From positions 1-43,114 of the forward strand of contig CACOBR010000010.1 of NCBI GenBank assembly GCA_902625475.1: a DNA stretch of 43,114 nucleotides, written 5' to 3'. Positions within the stretch are counted from its first letter, which is position 1. Every line of letters begins with the position of its first letter. A model generated the notes under the pieces. That model was not told where the DNA came from. It did no database searches and worked only from the letters and a program-made list of their open reading frames with translations. The stretch comes from an uncultured Alphaproteobacteria bacterium (GTDB taxonomy: Bacteria > Pseudomonadota > Alphaproteobacteria > Rhodobacterales > Rhodobacteraceae). The translations under genes and the position numbers were made by a program. Below are positions 1 to 9,604 of this stretch, piece by piece.

Positions 1-1583
1 GCAAAAACATGAGAACCAGCTGATAATTGTAAAGTATCAGAACCAGCACCACCATCTAAAACATCAAGGTTACCTTCACCTGAATTAATAATAGTAAAAG
101 TATCTTTACCACTACTTCCTTTAAAGTTATCACTCCCCGCACCACCTGTAAGATTAAACCCACCAGATGATGACAAACTTAGATCTATTGTACTTCCAGT
201 AGAAGCAGCAATTAGATTAGCTGTTCCTAAACTACTTGTAGTATCAGTTGAAGTATATGAAGAAAGAGGTTCTGTTGTAATTTCAGTACCAGAAGACAAA
301 ATAAAAATATCCCCCGTATTTAAATCACTTATCTTTATTTTTCCACTTAATACAACAAAAGTATCATTGCCTCCATTTCCTTTAACAGTCTCGGTATCTG
401 CACCTAATGTGATATAATCATCAGCAGAAGTACCACTAATATTTAAATTAGGATTTCCGCCGCCGCCGCCGCCGCCGCCGCCTCCTCCTCCTCCTCCTCC
501 TCCTCCAGAGGAATAATTGGCAGTTTGAGTATCAACAGCAGCATCCACCATACTATCTAACTGAAAATCAACTGAATTTGATCCAGAGCCATTCAATTCA
601 CTTTTTGCGGCCTGTAAAATCTGGCTTGATAATTGACTATCTAAACTAAAAATCGCTTTGGACTGATTATCTGAAAGACTCGACGCAGTTTTTATTTTTT
701 CATTTACGTTTTCAGCAGCTTCAATACCTTTATCCAATACCGCCTCAAATGCAGTATTTGAAGTAACATCATTAATAAGTACTGACTTAGCATTATTTTT
801 GATTTCATTTAAAACTGTGCTATCAGATAAGCTTAATGAATCATTACTGTTGCCATCATTTATTTCATTTATAACAGCACTTGAAACAGCACCTACTGCT
901 TTATCAAATGCAATATCTTTATTTGCACCTGTACCTTCAGCAGCGGCCGATATCGTTGAAACTGTTGAAATAATCTGGTTTGCTACTTTTTCTGAAATAA
1001 GTGCTAAATCTTGATCTACACCAGCAGCAAACGGGTTAAAACTAGTAATATCTACCCCAGTTAATCCAAGAGCATTAGCCACTTCAGAATTTGAAATTGA
1101 GGGTGATGATTTTTTTATTTCAACTAATAGCGTAGTAGCTGGTGTTACAACACTTGAACCGCCTGGAGCTTTTAGTTTTATACCGGATACATTTTCACCA
1201 GTGAAGGAGTCTGTGGTTTGTGAATCTGAAATTGAAACAAAATTGGCTGAAGGATCGTTAGAGTTTAATACAAAACTTCCATCTGCTGCAGTTCTTGTAC
1301 TAGGCTCTCCCGCACTCAAAAGTCCATCGTTATTATAATCTGCAAACACTAAAGCATTATGAAGGGGACCTTTTACTACAGTTCCTGTAATATTTGGCAA
1401 ATTTGAAGGAGGTTGTGAAGGTGATATTACACCACTACCATTACCACTACCACCGCCACCACCGCAACTGGCAAGCGTAAGCATTGTTGCTGTTAATATA
1501 AAAGCTTCTTTTGATTTATTAGAGCGAGCAACTGTGAGAGCTCTGTAGCTTATTGAATTTTTAAATTTTTTTGATAAATCCAT
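1..1583 (-). CDS. Large surface lipoprotein with RTX-like glycine/aspartate repeats (partial, C-terminus beyond left edge)
   Basis: The minus strand is open from an ATG at 1583 to the left edge (527 codons, no stop). Residues about 27-40 form a hydrophobic stretch ending in a lipobox-like L-A-S-C followed by five glycines, so an outer-membrane lipoprotein is likely. A segment beginning I-T-G-T-V-V-K-G-P-L with an N-N-D-G-L calcium-loop-like motif resembles the carboxypeptidase-regulatory/SdrD-B-like modules common in such lipoproteins. A long Ser/Ala/Asn-rich part without cysteines follows, then a run of 17 glycines, then motifs such as G-N-G-G-N-D-T-F and G-G-A-G-S-D-T-L, which match hemolysin-type Ca2+-binding (RTX) repeats. 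Role inferred: secreted or cell-surface adhesin-like protein. Its true length is unknown because the 3' end lies outside. No clear Shine-Dalgarno precedes the ATG. Confidence 0.8.
   Translation of the reverse strand, partial: MDLSKKFKNSISYRALTVARSNKSKEAFILTATMLTLASCGGGGGSGNGSGVISPSQPPSNLPNITGTVVKGPLHNALVFADYNNDGLLSAGEPSTRTAADGSFVLNSNDPSANFVSISDSQTTDSFTGENVSGIKLKAPGGSSVVTPATTLLVEIKKSSPSISNSEVANALGLTGVDITSFNPFAAGVDQDLALISEKVANQIISTVSTISAAAEGTGANKDIAFDKAVGAVSSAVINEINDGNSNDSLSLSDSTVLNEIKNNAKSVLINDVTSNTAFEAVLDKGIEAAENVNEKIKTASSLSDNQSKAIFSLDSQLSSQILQAAKSELNGSGSNSVDFQLDSMVDAAVDTQTANYSSGGGGGGGGGGGGGGGGGNPNLNISGTSADDYITLGADTETVKGNGGNDTFVVLSGKIKISDLNTGDIFILSSGTEITTEPLSSYTSTDTTSSLGTANLIAASTGSTIDLSLSSSGGFNLTGGAGSDNFKGSSGKDTFTIINSGEGNLDVLDGGAGSDTLQLSAGSHVF
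457..506. repeat. Trinucleotide microsatellite (CCG)8(CCT)8 encoding polyglycine
   Basis: On the plus strand there are eight perfect CCG units (457-480) followed directly by eight CCT units (481-504) and CC. Read on the minus strand within the lipoprotein gene this gives 17 consecutive Gly codons: a block of GGA, then a block of GGC, then one GGA. It forms a hinge between the Ser/Ala-rich part and the RTX-like part. Gain or loss of units keeps frame, so linker length could vary between strains. The GC-rich block stands out sharply from the surrounding AT-rich DNA. Confidence 0.9.
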
Positions 1584-1879
1584 TTAATAGAACCACTACT
1601 TTAAGATATTGAATAAGAAAAATTCAGTTAAAGATTTTTTTTTAACCACCATGACCAATGAAAAAGAAGTTTTAAAAACTCTCTTTAAAATCATAATAAA
1701 AAAGGAAAATTCAATAATACAAAATGAAACTTTCAAACTTGTCATTAATAACCCTAGGAATTCGTTAATCATTTCACGAATTAAAATAACGACAAACTAA
1801 TTTAAAAATTTAGATATATTTTTAATAAATGGTAAATAAACTCTTTTTTAAAGAAACTTTTTAGAAATAATAGAAAGTC
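1584..1879. other. Intergenic, AT-rich, no supported gene
   Basis: This 296-base gap separates the start of the lipoprotein gene from the stop codon of thyX; both lie on the minus strand. It must carry the lipoprotein promoter and the end of the thyX transcript. A 63-codon plus-strand frame here (TTG at 1609) is Lys/Asn/Ile-rich, lacks a ribosome binding site and resembles no family I know. I see no repeat or RNA gene. Confidence 0.5.
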
Positions 1880-2797
1880 TTATTTATGGTCTTTTCCTAT
1901 AATCTCACAGAATTCCTTCCATTCTCTTTTTCCCATTCCAGAATTATCTTGGGAAATATCTTCCCCTTTTATCAACCTTTTTATACAAGAAAGACCGTTA
2001 GAAGATAAATGGCTACTATTTAGTTGGTATTGCTCAAAAGCTTCAAATGCAAAAGGAACCCACTTTTTAACTAATTCAGCTATTTTTTCCGCATAAACTC
2101 TAATTTCATACTGTGCGTGTAAGTCATTTCTCAACCTTATAAAATTGAATAGATTATGCAAATCTGTTTTCCAATACCATTGAGTATAAATATTTGTAGG
2201 CAAATTCATTCTTGCCAACTCTCTAGCTAAACCTTTTTTATTTTCTTGAGATAACATTTTTTCATAACTTTTATAGCTTCGCAAACTGTCACTTTTTAAA
2301 ATTTGGATTACTTTGTTAGCCTCTTCTCCCTCTAAAACATCTCCACGGCCTTGGTTATTAGAGCTAGATTGAGATGCTAAATTTTCAGATTTAGGTATAT
2401 AAAATTCGTTATCTAAAATAGAATATCGAGCTGAATATTCATTAACATTTGCGGTCCTATGTCTTATCCACTGTCTAGCCACAAAAACAGGTAATTTAAC
2501 ATGAAGTTTTATCTCACACATTTCAAACGGAGTAGAGTGCCAGTGTCGCATTAAATAAAAGATTAAGGATTTATCATCTCTAGATTTTTTTGTTCCCTCT
2601 CCATAAGACACTCTTGCAGCTTGAACTATTGAGGTATCATTCCCCATATAATCAATCACCCTAACAAATCCATGATCTAAAACTTTATGTATTAAATAAA
2701 GATTTTCCTCCATACCTTCTGATATTGATCTTCGTGTTTTATTAAAATTATTCCTTTGATTTTTAATATCTTCTTTTTGCTCTTCTGATAAACTCAT
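1880..2797 (-). CDS. thyX: Flavin-dependent thymidylate synthase ThyX
   Basis: ThyX methylates dUMP to dTMP using methylene-tetrahydrofolate, NADPH and FAD, replacing ThyA. The 305-residue protein carries the ThyX signature [15 protein letters not shown] (family consensus RHRxxSxNxxSxRY; here the fifth position is Ala rather than the usual Ser, as in many alphaproteobacterial copies). Upstream, [14 protein letters not shown] and A-A-R-V-S-Y-G are also typical. Length and N-terminal extension match the alphaproteobacterial subfamily. It is divergent from gloA with a 68-base shared upstream region. No ThyA is visible in the window. Confidence 0.96.
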   Translation of the reverse strand: MSLSEEQKEDIKNQRNNFNKTRRSISEGMEENLYLIHKVLDHGFVRVIDYMGNDTSIVQAARVSYGEGTKKSRDDKSLIFYLMRHWHSTPFEMCEIKLHVKLPVFVARQWIRHRTANVNEYSARYSILDNEFYIPKSENLASQSSSNNQGRGDVLEGEEANKVIQILKSDSLRSYKSYEKMLSQENKKGLARELARMNLPTNIYTQWYWKTDLHNLFNFIRLRNDLHAQYEIRVYAEKIAELVKKWVPFAFEAFEQYQLNSSHLSSNGLSCIKRLIKGEDISQDNSGMGKREWKEFCEIIGKDHK

Positions 2798-2865
2798 TTT
2801 AATTCCAACTAAAATAGATTCGTAAAACTTTGAATTATTGATTTATAAACTGAGGATTTTATAAA

Positions 2866-3294
2866 ATGAAGATCAAATATTTACATACAATGGTTAGAGT
2901 AAAAAATATTGAGCAATCTTTAGAATTTTACTGTAACCTCTTAGGACTGAAAGAAATAAGAAGAAAAAATAGTGAGGAAGGAAAGTTTACACTAGTTTTT
3001 TTAGCTGCACCAAAACAAGAAGAAGTCTGTGTTGAATTGACTTATAATTGGAATTCTAATGAAAATTACACAGAGGGAAGAAATTTTGGTCATCTTGCGT
3101 TTGAGGTAGAAAATATTTATCAAATTTGTGAAAAATTACAAAAAGCGGGTATTATTATAAATCGTCCTCCTAGAGATGGTAGGATGGCATTTATACGTTC
3201 ACCAGATAATATCTCAATTGAATTGTTGCAAAAGGGTAATGCCCTCCAAAGTAAAGAACCATGGAAATCTATGGGAAATGTTGGCCATTGGTAA
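2866..3294 (+). CDS. gloA: Lactoylglutathione lyase (glyoxalase I)
   Basis: Glyoxalase I isomerises the hemithioacetal of methylglyoxal and glutathione to S-lactoylglutathione in the cytoplasm. At 142 residues it is the normal bacterial size. The four metal ligands of the vicinal-oxygen-chelate fold are in place: His7, Glu57, His76 (in F-G-H-L-A-F) and Glu119 (in I-S-I-E-L-L), close to E. coli GloA H5/E56/H74/E122. A short C-terminal extension ending G-N-V-G-H-W follows the domain. The stop codon lies only four bases before a good promoter for ssrA, so the two genes are packed but probably transcribed separately. Confidence 0.93.
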   Translation: MKIKYLHTMVRVKNIEQSLEFYCNLLGLKEIRRKNSEEGKFTLVFLAAPKQEEVCVELTYNWNSNENYTEGRNFGHLAFEVENIYQICEKLQKAGIIINRPPRDGRMAFIRSPDNISIELLQKGNALQSKEPWKSMGNVGHW

Positions 3295-3297
3295 TAC

Positions 3298-3326
3298 TTG
3301 AAAAAAAAAATAAATTATAGCATAAT
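3298..3326 (+). promoter_or_regulatory. Sigma-70-type promoter for ssrA
   Basis: A -35-like TTGAAA at 3298-3303, a 17-base spacer, and a -10-like CATAAT at 3321-3326 would start transcription near 3333, just ahead of the tmRNA acceptor piece. Position and spacing fit, although the region is so AT-rich that chance matches are possible. Confidence 0.5.
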
Positions 3327-3332
3327 AAGTTG

Positions 3333-3628
3333 TTCTTAGAACTATGGTAATAAACGCGCATGTAATAAACGGATCGGACCCGGGGGCGGTACCCGGCGGC
3401 TCCACCAGTTTTTAGGGGGCCGAAATAGGATCGACGGACGTCTAAAGATGTTAGCTTTTACTCGGCGGGATTGCCACCGTTATCGGCGCAAAAATAATAA
3501 TTGCAAATGACAATTATGCTCCAGTAGCAGTTGCTGCCTAAGCAGTAATTAAACTGGAAATTAAGTCCAATCTTCTAGCAAAGATTGGCGGGGTTGTAGG
3601 CACCTGGCAACAGAAGCCTACACTATTA
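3333..3628 (+). ncRNA. ssrA: Transfer-messenger RNA, circularly permuted (two-piece, alphaproteobacterial type)
   Basis: The gene order is reversed relative to one-piece tmRNA. The 3' acceptor half comes first: a T arm with stem CCGGG / CCCGG around a 7-base loop (about 3379-3397), then CGGCTCC and the CCA tail ending at 3407. A short intervening loop follows (3408-3415), then the 5' acceptor strand GGGGCCG at 3416-3422, which pairs with CGGCTCC including one G-U. The tag frame begins with GCA at 3503 and ends with TAA at 3539-3541, giving A-N-D-N-Y-A-P-V-A-V-A-A after the charged alanine. Downstream stems (3568-3575 with 3582-3589; 3595-3601 with 3616-3622) fit pseudoknot elements. The pre-RNA is expected to be cut into acceptor and coding pieces. 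Outer ends are estimates. Confidence 0.93.
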
Positions 3629-3679
3629 ACTTTTGAAATTAACTTTATATGAGAATAATTATTTTTTTTTGGATACATA

Positions 3680-4156
3680 ATGACTTTTACAATTAACTAT
3701 GAAGAGATAGTCAAGGATTCTTTAAAGAAAGCTATAAAAGGACTTTTGCAGAATGTATCATTGAAAGGATTACCAGGAGATCATCATTTTTATATTTCTT
3801 TTATAACAAATTATCCAGGTGTTAAAATTGCTGAATGGATGATGAAAGATTACCCCAATGAAATGACTATTGTTATTCAAAACTGGTTTGAAAATTTACA
3901 TGTAGATGATAAGGGATTTAGTATTGTCTTAAATTTTAAAAACCAGCCTGAAAAAATGACTATACCTTTTGAATCGATTATCAGTTTTTCAGATCCCTCA
4001 GTTAATTTTTCTTTACAATTTGAGGGTTCTGTAAATCAAAATCTAGAAACTATAATGGATATAAAAGAGAAAGATTCGCAAACACAATCCGACAAAGATG
4101 ACTTAGAATCAGAGCAAAATAATAACATAATTCAATTTGAAAAATACAAAAAATAG
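3680..4156 (+). CDS. sspB: SspB-type ClpXP adaptor protein
   Basis: SspB tethers ssrA-tagged proteins to ClpXP. The 158-residue protein has the compact SspB fold region (about residues 5-115; motifs such as D-H-H-F-Y-I-S-F, the N-W-F-E-N-L segment and M-T-I-P-F-E-S-I) followed by an acidic, Gln/Asp/Ser-rich flexible tail ending in a short hydrophobic and basic patch (I-I-Q-F-E-K-Y-K-K), the usual site for docking to the ClpX zinc-binding domain. It resembles the alphaproteobacterial form rather than E. coli SspB. It lies about 50 bases downstream of the tmRNA gene, whose tag keeps the N-D-N-Y core that SspB reads, and 30 bases upstream of fumC. Confidence 0.85.
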   Translation: MTFTINYEEIVKDSLKKAIKGLLQNVSLKGLPGDHHFYISFITNYPGVKIAEWMMKDYPNEMTIVIQNWFENLHVDDKGFSIVLNFKNQPEKMTIPFESIISFSDPSVNFSLQFEGSVNQNLETIMDIKEKDSQTQSDKDDLESEQNNNIIQFEKYKK

Positions 4157-4186
4157 GATTAAGAGCATTTTTTAAAAGTATAAATT

Positions 4187-5581
4187 ATGACAAATTATAG
4201 AATTGAAAGTGATAGTTTTGGAGATTTGAAGGTTCCCCAAGATAAATATTGGGGAGCACAAACACAGCGTTCTATAATTAACTTTCCAATTGGCTGTGAA
4301 AAGCAACCTATTTCAATTATTAAATCACTAGGTTTTATTAAAGCTGCTTGTGCAAAAATTAATATTAAACAAGGCAAAATTGATCCAACAATTGGTGAAG
4401 CAATTATTAAAGCATCTTTGGAAGTAGCTAATGGAAAATTTAATGATCACTTTCCCTTGGTTATTTGGCAAACTGGGTCAGGCACTCAATCGAATATGAA
4501 TGCAAATGAAGTAATAGCTAATAGAGGTATTGAATTGCTTGGAGGGGAAATAGGATCAAAAAATCCTATCCATCCAAATGATCATGTAAATTTATCACAA
4601 AGTTCTAATGATACTTATCCTACAGCAATGCATATTGCTGTAGCACAAACAACACAAGATCTTACTCTCCCTGCTTTAGAAGAACTGCTAAAAGAGCTTG
4701 TTGAAAAGTCAAATTCTTTTTCAAAAATTATTAAAATTGGGAGAACACACACACAAGATGCAACACCACTTACATTGGGACAAGAATTTAGTGGCTATGC
4801 ACATCAAGTTGAAATGGGAATTAAAAGAATAAAAAATTCACTAAATGATGTTTTTTATCTGGCACAGGGTGGTACGGCTGTTGGAACTGGAATTAACACT
4901 AAGAAAGGCTTTGACAAGCTCGTTTCAGAAGAAATAGCTCGACTCACAAAAATACCATTCCTTACTGCTCCAAATAAATTCGAAGCTTTAGCTAGTCATG
5001 ATGCATTAGTAAATTTCTCAGGGTCAATAAGAGGAATGGCAGCATCTATCTTTAAGATTTCGAATGATATTAGATTCCTTGCATCAGGACCAAGATGTGG
5101 TTTTGGAGAATTAAGCTTACCAGAAAATGAGCCTGGAAGTTCTATAATGCCTGGTAAAGTAAATCCAACACAAATAGAGGCTTTAACTATGGTTTGTTCA
5201 CAAATTATAGGAAACGACGCTGCTGTAGGATTTGCTGGAAGTCAGGGTCATTTTGAACTTAATGTCTTTAAACCAGTAATTGCATACAATATTTTGCAAT
5301 CATTGCAATTATTAGGTGACGCTACTTCAAGTTTTACGATTAGATGTTTAAAAAATGTTTTACCTAATGAAAGTAAAATATCAAGTTTAATGTGGGGAAG
5401 TCTTATGTTAGTTACTGCCTTAACTCCTAAAATAGGATATGATGCTGCTACTAGAATTGCTAAATCAGCACACCTAAATGGGACAACACTTGAAGATGAA
5501 GCAATAAAATCAGGTTTAATTGATAAAGAAACATTTACTCAAATAGTAAGACCTGAAAAAATGATCAATCCTAGTGACTGA
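4187..5581 (+). CDS. fumC: Class II fumarate hydratase
   Basis: This TCA-cycle enzyme reversibly hydrates fumarate to L-malate and is a cytosolic homotetramer. The 464 residues match the family length. The superfamily signature [11 protein letters not shown] lies at 317-327 and contains the catalytic serine (Ser318). His188 in G-R-T-H-T-Q-D is the proposed partner, and G-S-G-T-Q-S-N-M-N at 97-105 is diagnostic of fumarase C rather than aspartase. It is convergent with iorAB, with 8 bases between the stop codons, and may be co-transcribed with sspB. Confidence 0.96.
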   Translation: MTNYRIESDSFGDLKVPQDKYWGAQTQRSIINFPIGCEKQPISIIKSLGFIKAACAKINIKQGKIDPTIGEAIIKASLEVANGKFNDHFPLVIWQTGSGTQSNMNANEVIANRGIELLGGEIGSKNPIHPNDHVNLSQSSNDTYPTAMHIAVAQTTQDLTLPALEELLKELVEKSNSFSKIIKIGRTHTQDATPLTLGQEFSGYAHQVEMGIKRIKNSLNDVFYLAQGGTAVGTGINTKKGFDKLVSEEIARLTKIPFLTAPNKFEALASHDALVNFSGSIRGMAASIFKISNDIRFLASGPRCGFGELSLPENEPGSSIMPGKVNPTQIEALTMVCSQIIGNDAAVGFAGSQGHFELNVFKPVIAYNILQSLQLLGDATSSFTIRCLKNVLPNESKISSLMWGSLMLVTALTPKIGYDAATRIAKSAHLNGTTLEDEAIKSGLIDKETFTQIVRPEKMINPSD

Positions 5582-5589
5582 TGATAAAA

Positions 5590-8500
5590 TTATTCAGCAG
5601 CAGCAAGCTTAATTTTATTAAATTCTTTTAACTTACTGTAAAGAATTTTTCTTTGCAGATAGTGATTATCTATAGATTTAACCTTGACGGGTCCAAAACC
5701 CAAAACTTTAGAGGGCAGTCTAGCAATCTCAATTAATATTTTTTTATTTTGTTGATTAAAGTTATTAAAAATAAAGATTAAGTCATTTTCATAGCTTTTC
5801 AACAATTCAATTTCCATCTTTCTTTCTTTTGAAAAACTAAAGATATCAACTATTGAATTACGAAAAGGTTTTAAAAAAATTAATAAATAAAAAATAAAAT
5901 AAGCCCAACTTCCGAACTTAAACTTTTTAGGTCGACCGTTGATTTTTATAAAACTTAAAATAGGAGGTGCTAAGAAAAATTTTATGTTTTTATATTTTTG
6001 AAAATTTAAATCTAAATTTTCTTTTAAATATTTTATATGAAGTCGAGCAACCTCAATTTCATCCTTATTGTATAAAACATTGAAGTAGCCTTCTGAAACA
6101 GCTTTTCCAAGCTCCTTATCTAGTTTAGTGTAATTGTTTACTTTATTTTTAAAATTGTTGGCATATTTATAGCCTGCATAATCTTTCAATCTTTCGTATC
6201 TAAACGTAGAAGAATCTTTATACAGGCTTTTTTTCACTTCAATTTTAAAATTTTGATTTTTATTAAGACTTACATCATTTATATAAAGATTTCGTCCTAG
6301 GTTAAATGCATTTAAATTCATTTCTGATTTTTTTGAATTAGCTTCAATTGCTAAACGAATTGATTTAAATTTTAAAGGAATAAGTCCTGCTTGAAATGCA
6401 TATCCAAACAGGACTAAGTTAGAATAAATAGTATTGCCTAGATTTAATTTTGATGATTCTGTAGAATTTAGAAACCATATATAATTTTTATTGAAATTTG
6501 AAATTAAAGACTTTTTCATATTACTTGATTTAATTTCAAGTTGAGGATTTCTTGTGAAATCTCCAGTAATTAATTCATTATCGTTACAGATAAGGGCTGT
6601 ATTAAATCTATTGGCTAATTTAATAGTTTTTGTTGAAGCAGTTACAACTAAATCTCCTCCTATAATAACATTAGCATGACCTTCATCTACTCTAATTGAA
6701 TTAATTTCCTCAGAGTAGTCGGCAATTTTGCAATGAACATGCACTTCTCCCCCTTTTTGGGCTAAACCTGCCATTTCCATTATTCCAACATATTTTTTTT
6801 CAGCTTTTGCAGCCAGTGCTAGTAATGTACCCATTGTTACAATACCGGTTCCACCAATTCCTGCAAAAACAATATTATAAGTTTTTTCAATTTTTAAATT
6901 AATTTTAGGTTCTGGAATATTATTAAATGCCTCAATTAATTTATTCTCATGTTTTGCTAGACCTGGTTCTAATGATACGAAACTAGGACAGAATCCCTTC
7001 AGACAAGAAAAATCTTTGTTGCAACTAGATTGGTCAATATATCTTTTTCTACCTAATTTTGTTTGCAAAGGTAAAATTGCCACGCAATTTGATTGAATTC
7101 CACAATCACCACAACCTTCACAAACTTCAGGATTTATAAAAAGAGTTTCTTTGAGGTTTGGAAAAGTGCCAAGTTTTCTTCTCCTTCTTTTTTCTGCTGC
7201 GCAAGTTTGAATGTAAACTATTGCAGAAACACCTCTTATTTTTTGCATTCTTTTTTGTACAGATAACAATTGATCTCTTGGTTGTAATTCAACAAATTTA
7301 TTATAAGTTTTGAAATCAATATCTTCTTTAGGGTCATAAACGCCAATTATTTTTTTTACTCCAAAAGCATTTAATTCATTTATTATTTTTAGAGGATCTA
7401 AAGAACCATCATTCTTTTGTCCTCCAGTCATTGCTACTGCGTCATTAAAAAGTATTTTATAAGTAATATTAATTTTAGCAGCTACAGAGGCTCTAATAGC
7501 TTGTAAACCTGAGTGATTATAAGTTCCGTCACCAATGTTCTGAAAAATATGATTTCTCTTTGAAAATTGTGCTTCACCAATCCAGTTAGCACCTTCACCT
7601 CCCATGTGTGTATACCCAATAGTAGATCTATCCATCCACTGAACCATGTAGTGACATCCAATACCTGCATATGCTCTTGATCCATCAGGAATAACTGTAG
7701 AACTATTGTGAGGACAACCCGCACAAAAGTAAGGTTTTCTAGGATCATAATTAAGATTCAATTTTAAAAAATCCTTCTCTGGTTCTTCCGAAGGAAAATT
7801 TCTTAATTTTTTGTTTGTAACTTTATAAACAAAGTCAGAAATTACTTTTAAAATCTGATTAGGATTTAGTGCATATGAGGACGGGAATAACTTGTTTCCT
7901 TTTTCATCAAATTCTCCATATACATGTGGGCGATTATTTTCATTAAAAAGTATATTTTTTATTTGATCTTCTAAAATTTTTCTCTTTTCTTCAACTATGA
8001 TTATTGTTTTAAGGTTCTTTGCCCATTTTTTAAAATTTTGGTCTTCTAAGGGCCAAATTACTCCAACTTTATAACAAGTAATTCCAAATTCTTTACACCG
8101 AGTTTCATCTAGACCAAGCATTGCTAATGAACTCATCAAGTCTAACCAATTTTTACCAGCAGAAACAATACCAAGAGTAGATTTTTGATTTTTAAATAAT
8201 TCTTTATCAATATTGTTTTTTCTAACAAAATATTTGACCGCAGGAAGTTTTTGATTATGTATTCTTTCCTCTTGGTCATATGGTGTATCATTTAATTTTA
8301 TGCTATGTTTACCTGAAAATTTTTCATTGGTATCTTTATGTATTAAAATGTTAGCTGGACTTACATTTACAATTTCTTTTACTTCAACAGTATCCTTGAT
8401 ACATTTTAATCCTACCCAAACTCCAGCGTACCTGCTTAATGACCAACCATAAATAGAATAATCTATAATTTCTTGTACACCAGAAGGAGAAAAAATTGGG

Positions 8501-9015
8501 ATCATGGTGTCTATCAGTCCGTAGTCTGATTGATGTAAAGTGGTAGAACTCTCACCTGTGTGATCGTCCCCCATGACCATTACAACTCCTCCATACTTAC
8601 TTGTACCAGCTAAATTGGCATGCCTTAAAGCATCACCAGACCTATCAACTCCTGGTCCTTTGCCATACCATAAACCAAAAACTCCATCATATTTTCCTTC
8701 ACCATTAAGATTACTTTGTTGAGCACCCCACAAAGCAGTAGCAGCCAAATCTTCGTTAAGTGCTTCGTTAAAAAAAATAGAACTTTCTTTTAATTGAGTA
8801 TTTTTTTTATTAAATTCTTGATCTACACTTCCTAAAGGTGAACCTCTATAGCCAGTTACATAACCAGCAGTACTAAATCCTAAAAACTCATCTCTTGCTT
8901 TTTGGATTAAAGTTGCTTGAACTAAAGCTTGGGTTCCTGAAATTAAAATTTCGCTAACTCCAGTATTAGAACCTTTATTATTTTTAAAGATTTTATCCCC
9001 CAAAGAATTACCCAC
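5590..9015 (-). CDS. iorAB: Indolepyruvate:ferredoxin oxidoreductase, fused IorA-IorB
   Basis: The enzyme oxidatively decarboxylates aryl 2-oxo acids (from Phe, Tyr, Trp transamination) to aryl-CoA, passing electrons to ferredoxin. At 1141 residues it is the usual fused proteobacterial form. An N-terminal pyruvate-ferredoxin-like domain is followed by a C-x2-C-P-H-N site near residue 425. The TPP-binding G-D-G-T-Y-N-H-S segment lies near 493 and T-G-G-Q shortly after. A cysteine-rich [4Fe-4S] segment (C-E-G-C-G-D-C and later Cys residues) spans about 632-680. The IorB gamma domain follows, opening with a G-I-G-G-T-G-I-V-T nucleotide-like motif near 715. It stands alone, convergent with fumC. 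Confidence 0.95.
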   Translation of the reverse strand: MGNSLGDKIFKNNKGSNTGVSEILISGTQALVQATLIQKARDEFLGFSTAGYVTGYRGSPLGSVDQEFNKKNTQLKESSIFFNEALNEDLAATALWGAQQSNLNGEGKYDGVFGLWYGKGPGVDRSGDALRHANLAGTSKYGGVVMVMGDDHTGESSTTLHQSDYGLIDTMIPIFSPSGVQEIIDYSIYGWSLSRYAGVWVGLKCIKDTVEVKEIVNVSPANILIHKDTNEKFSGKHSIKLNDTPYDQEERIHNQKLPAVKYFVRKNNIDKELFKNQKSTLGIVSAGKNWLDLMSSLAMLGLDETRCKEFGITCYKVGVIWPLEDQNFKKWAKNLKTIIIVEEKRKILEDQIKNILFNENNRPHVYGEFDEKGNKLFPSSYALNPNQILKVISDFVYKVTNKKLRNFPSEEPEKDFLKLNLNYDPRKPYFCAGCPHNSSTVIPDGSRAYAGIGCHYMVQWMDRSTIGYTHMGGEGANWIGEAQFSKRNHIFQNIGDGTYNHSGLQAIRASVAAKINITYKILFNDAVAMTGGQKNDGSLDPLKIINELNAFGVKKIIGVYDPKEDIDFKTYNKFVELQPRDQLLSVQKRMQKIRGVSAIVYIQTCAAEKRRRRKLGTFPNLKETLFINPEVCEGCGDCGIQSNCVAILPLQTKLGRKRYIDQSSCNKDFSCLKGFCPSFVSLEPGLAKHENKLIEAFNNIPEPKINLKIEKTYNIVFAGIGGTGIVTMGTLLALAAKAEKKYVGIMEMAGLAQKGGEVHVHCKIADYSEEINSIRVDEGHANVIIGGDLVVTASTKTIKLANRFNTALICNDNELITGDFTRNPQLEIKSSNMKKSLISNFNKNYIWFLNSTESSKLNLGNTIYSNLVLFGYAFQAGLIPLKFKSIRLAIEANSKKSEMNLNAFNLGRNLYINDVSLNKNQNFKIEVKKSLYKDSSTFRYERLKDYAGYKYANNFKNKVNNYTKLDKELGKAVSEGYFNVLYNKDEIEVARLHIKYLKENLDLNFQKYKNIKFFLAPPILSFIKINGRPKKFKFGSWAYFIFYLLIFLKPFRNSIVDIFSFSKERKMEIELLKSYENDLIFIFNNFNQQNKKILIEIARLPSKVLGFGPVKVKSIDNHYLQRKILYSKLKEFNKIKLAAAE

Positions 9016-9604
9016 TTAAAATTCTATTTTAATAAAATTTGAAAATACAGAAAATTAATCACATATAATAGGATAATGCAAAATAACAATCAATATTATT
9101 TCACTATTTTATATAAATCTTAAACAAAAAATCATTAAGACAAAATATTTAAAAAAAAGTAGATAATTTTTTTGCTTGAAAGGAAATATTTACTTCATCA
9201 ACAATTCCAAGCTCAAATAAATTTGAACAGATTATATAATTATTACAATTTCTTATAATCTTACTTTTAATTAGATTTTTTTTAGTCTATTTATCCAAAT
9301 TGTAAAAGAATTTTTATATCCAATAAACTCTAACACATTAGTCGATTCAATATTTGGAGTTTTATTAAACTTATTAATATTTAGATTTCTTGGAGTTTTG
9401 AGTAAATCCCCATATATTAATTGCTAATTTACTAAATTAACATTATTTTATACCTTTTCCTTTAGGATTGATGATATAAATAATATATCAACGATTAGAG
9501 CTACAGCATTATCAATAAATTAATATTAAAATTAGCATTTTAAATAAGGTATTATGTAGTTATGTATCAAATTAAAAAAATCGTAAAAATTTTAGAAAAG
9601 CCAC
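9016..9604. other. AT-rich intergenic region with a possible short coding remnant
   Basis: This 589-base gap lies between the divergent iorAB and TPR-methyltransferase genes and must hold both promoters. The only coding-like stretch is 9275-9427 on the plus strand: 50 sense codons after a TAG, ending in TAA, with a hydrophobic V-L-L-N-L-L-I-F-R-F-L segment but no ATG or ribosome binding site. No tRNA, repeat or convincing hairpin was found. Confidence 0.4.

Noticed and set aside
799-1014. 71-codon plus-strand frame
   Set aside because: It lies wholly inside the minus-strand lipoprotein gene and is an antisense shadow.
1609-1800. 63-codon plus-strand frame between the lipoprotein and thyX genes
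   Set aside because: TTG start without a ribosome binding site, Lys/Asn/Ile composition as expected from random AT-rich sequence, and no family resemblance.
3214-3405. 63-codon minus-strand frame
   Set aside because: It overlaps the end of gloA and the acceptor half of the tmRNA gene; the GC-rich RNA explains the open frame.
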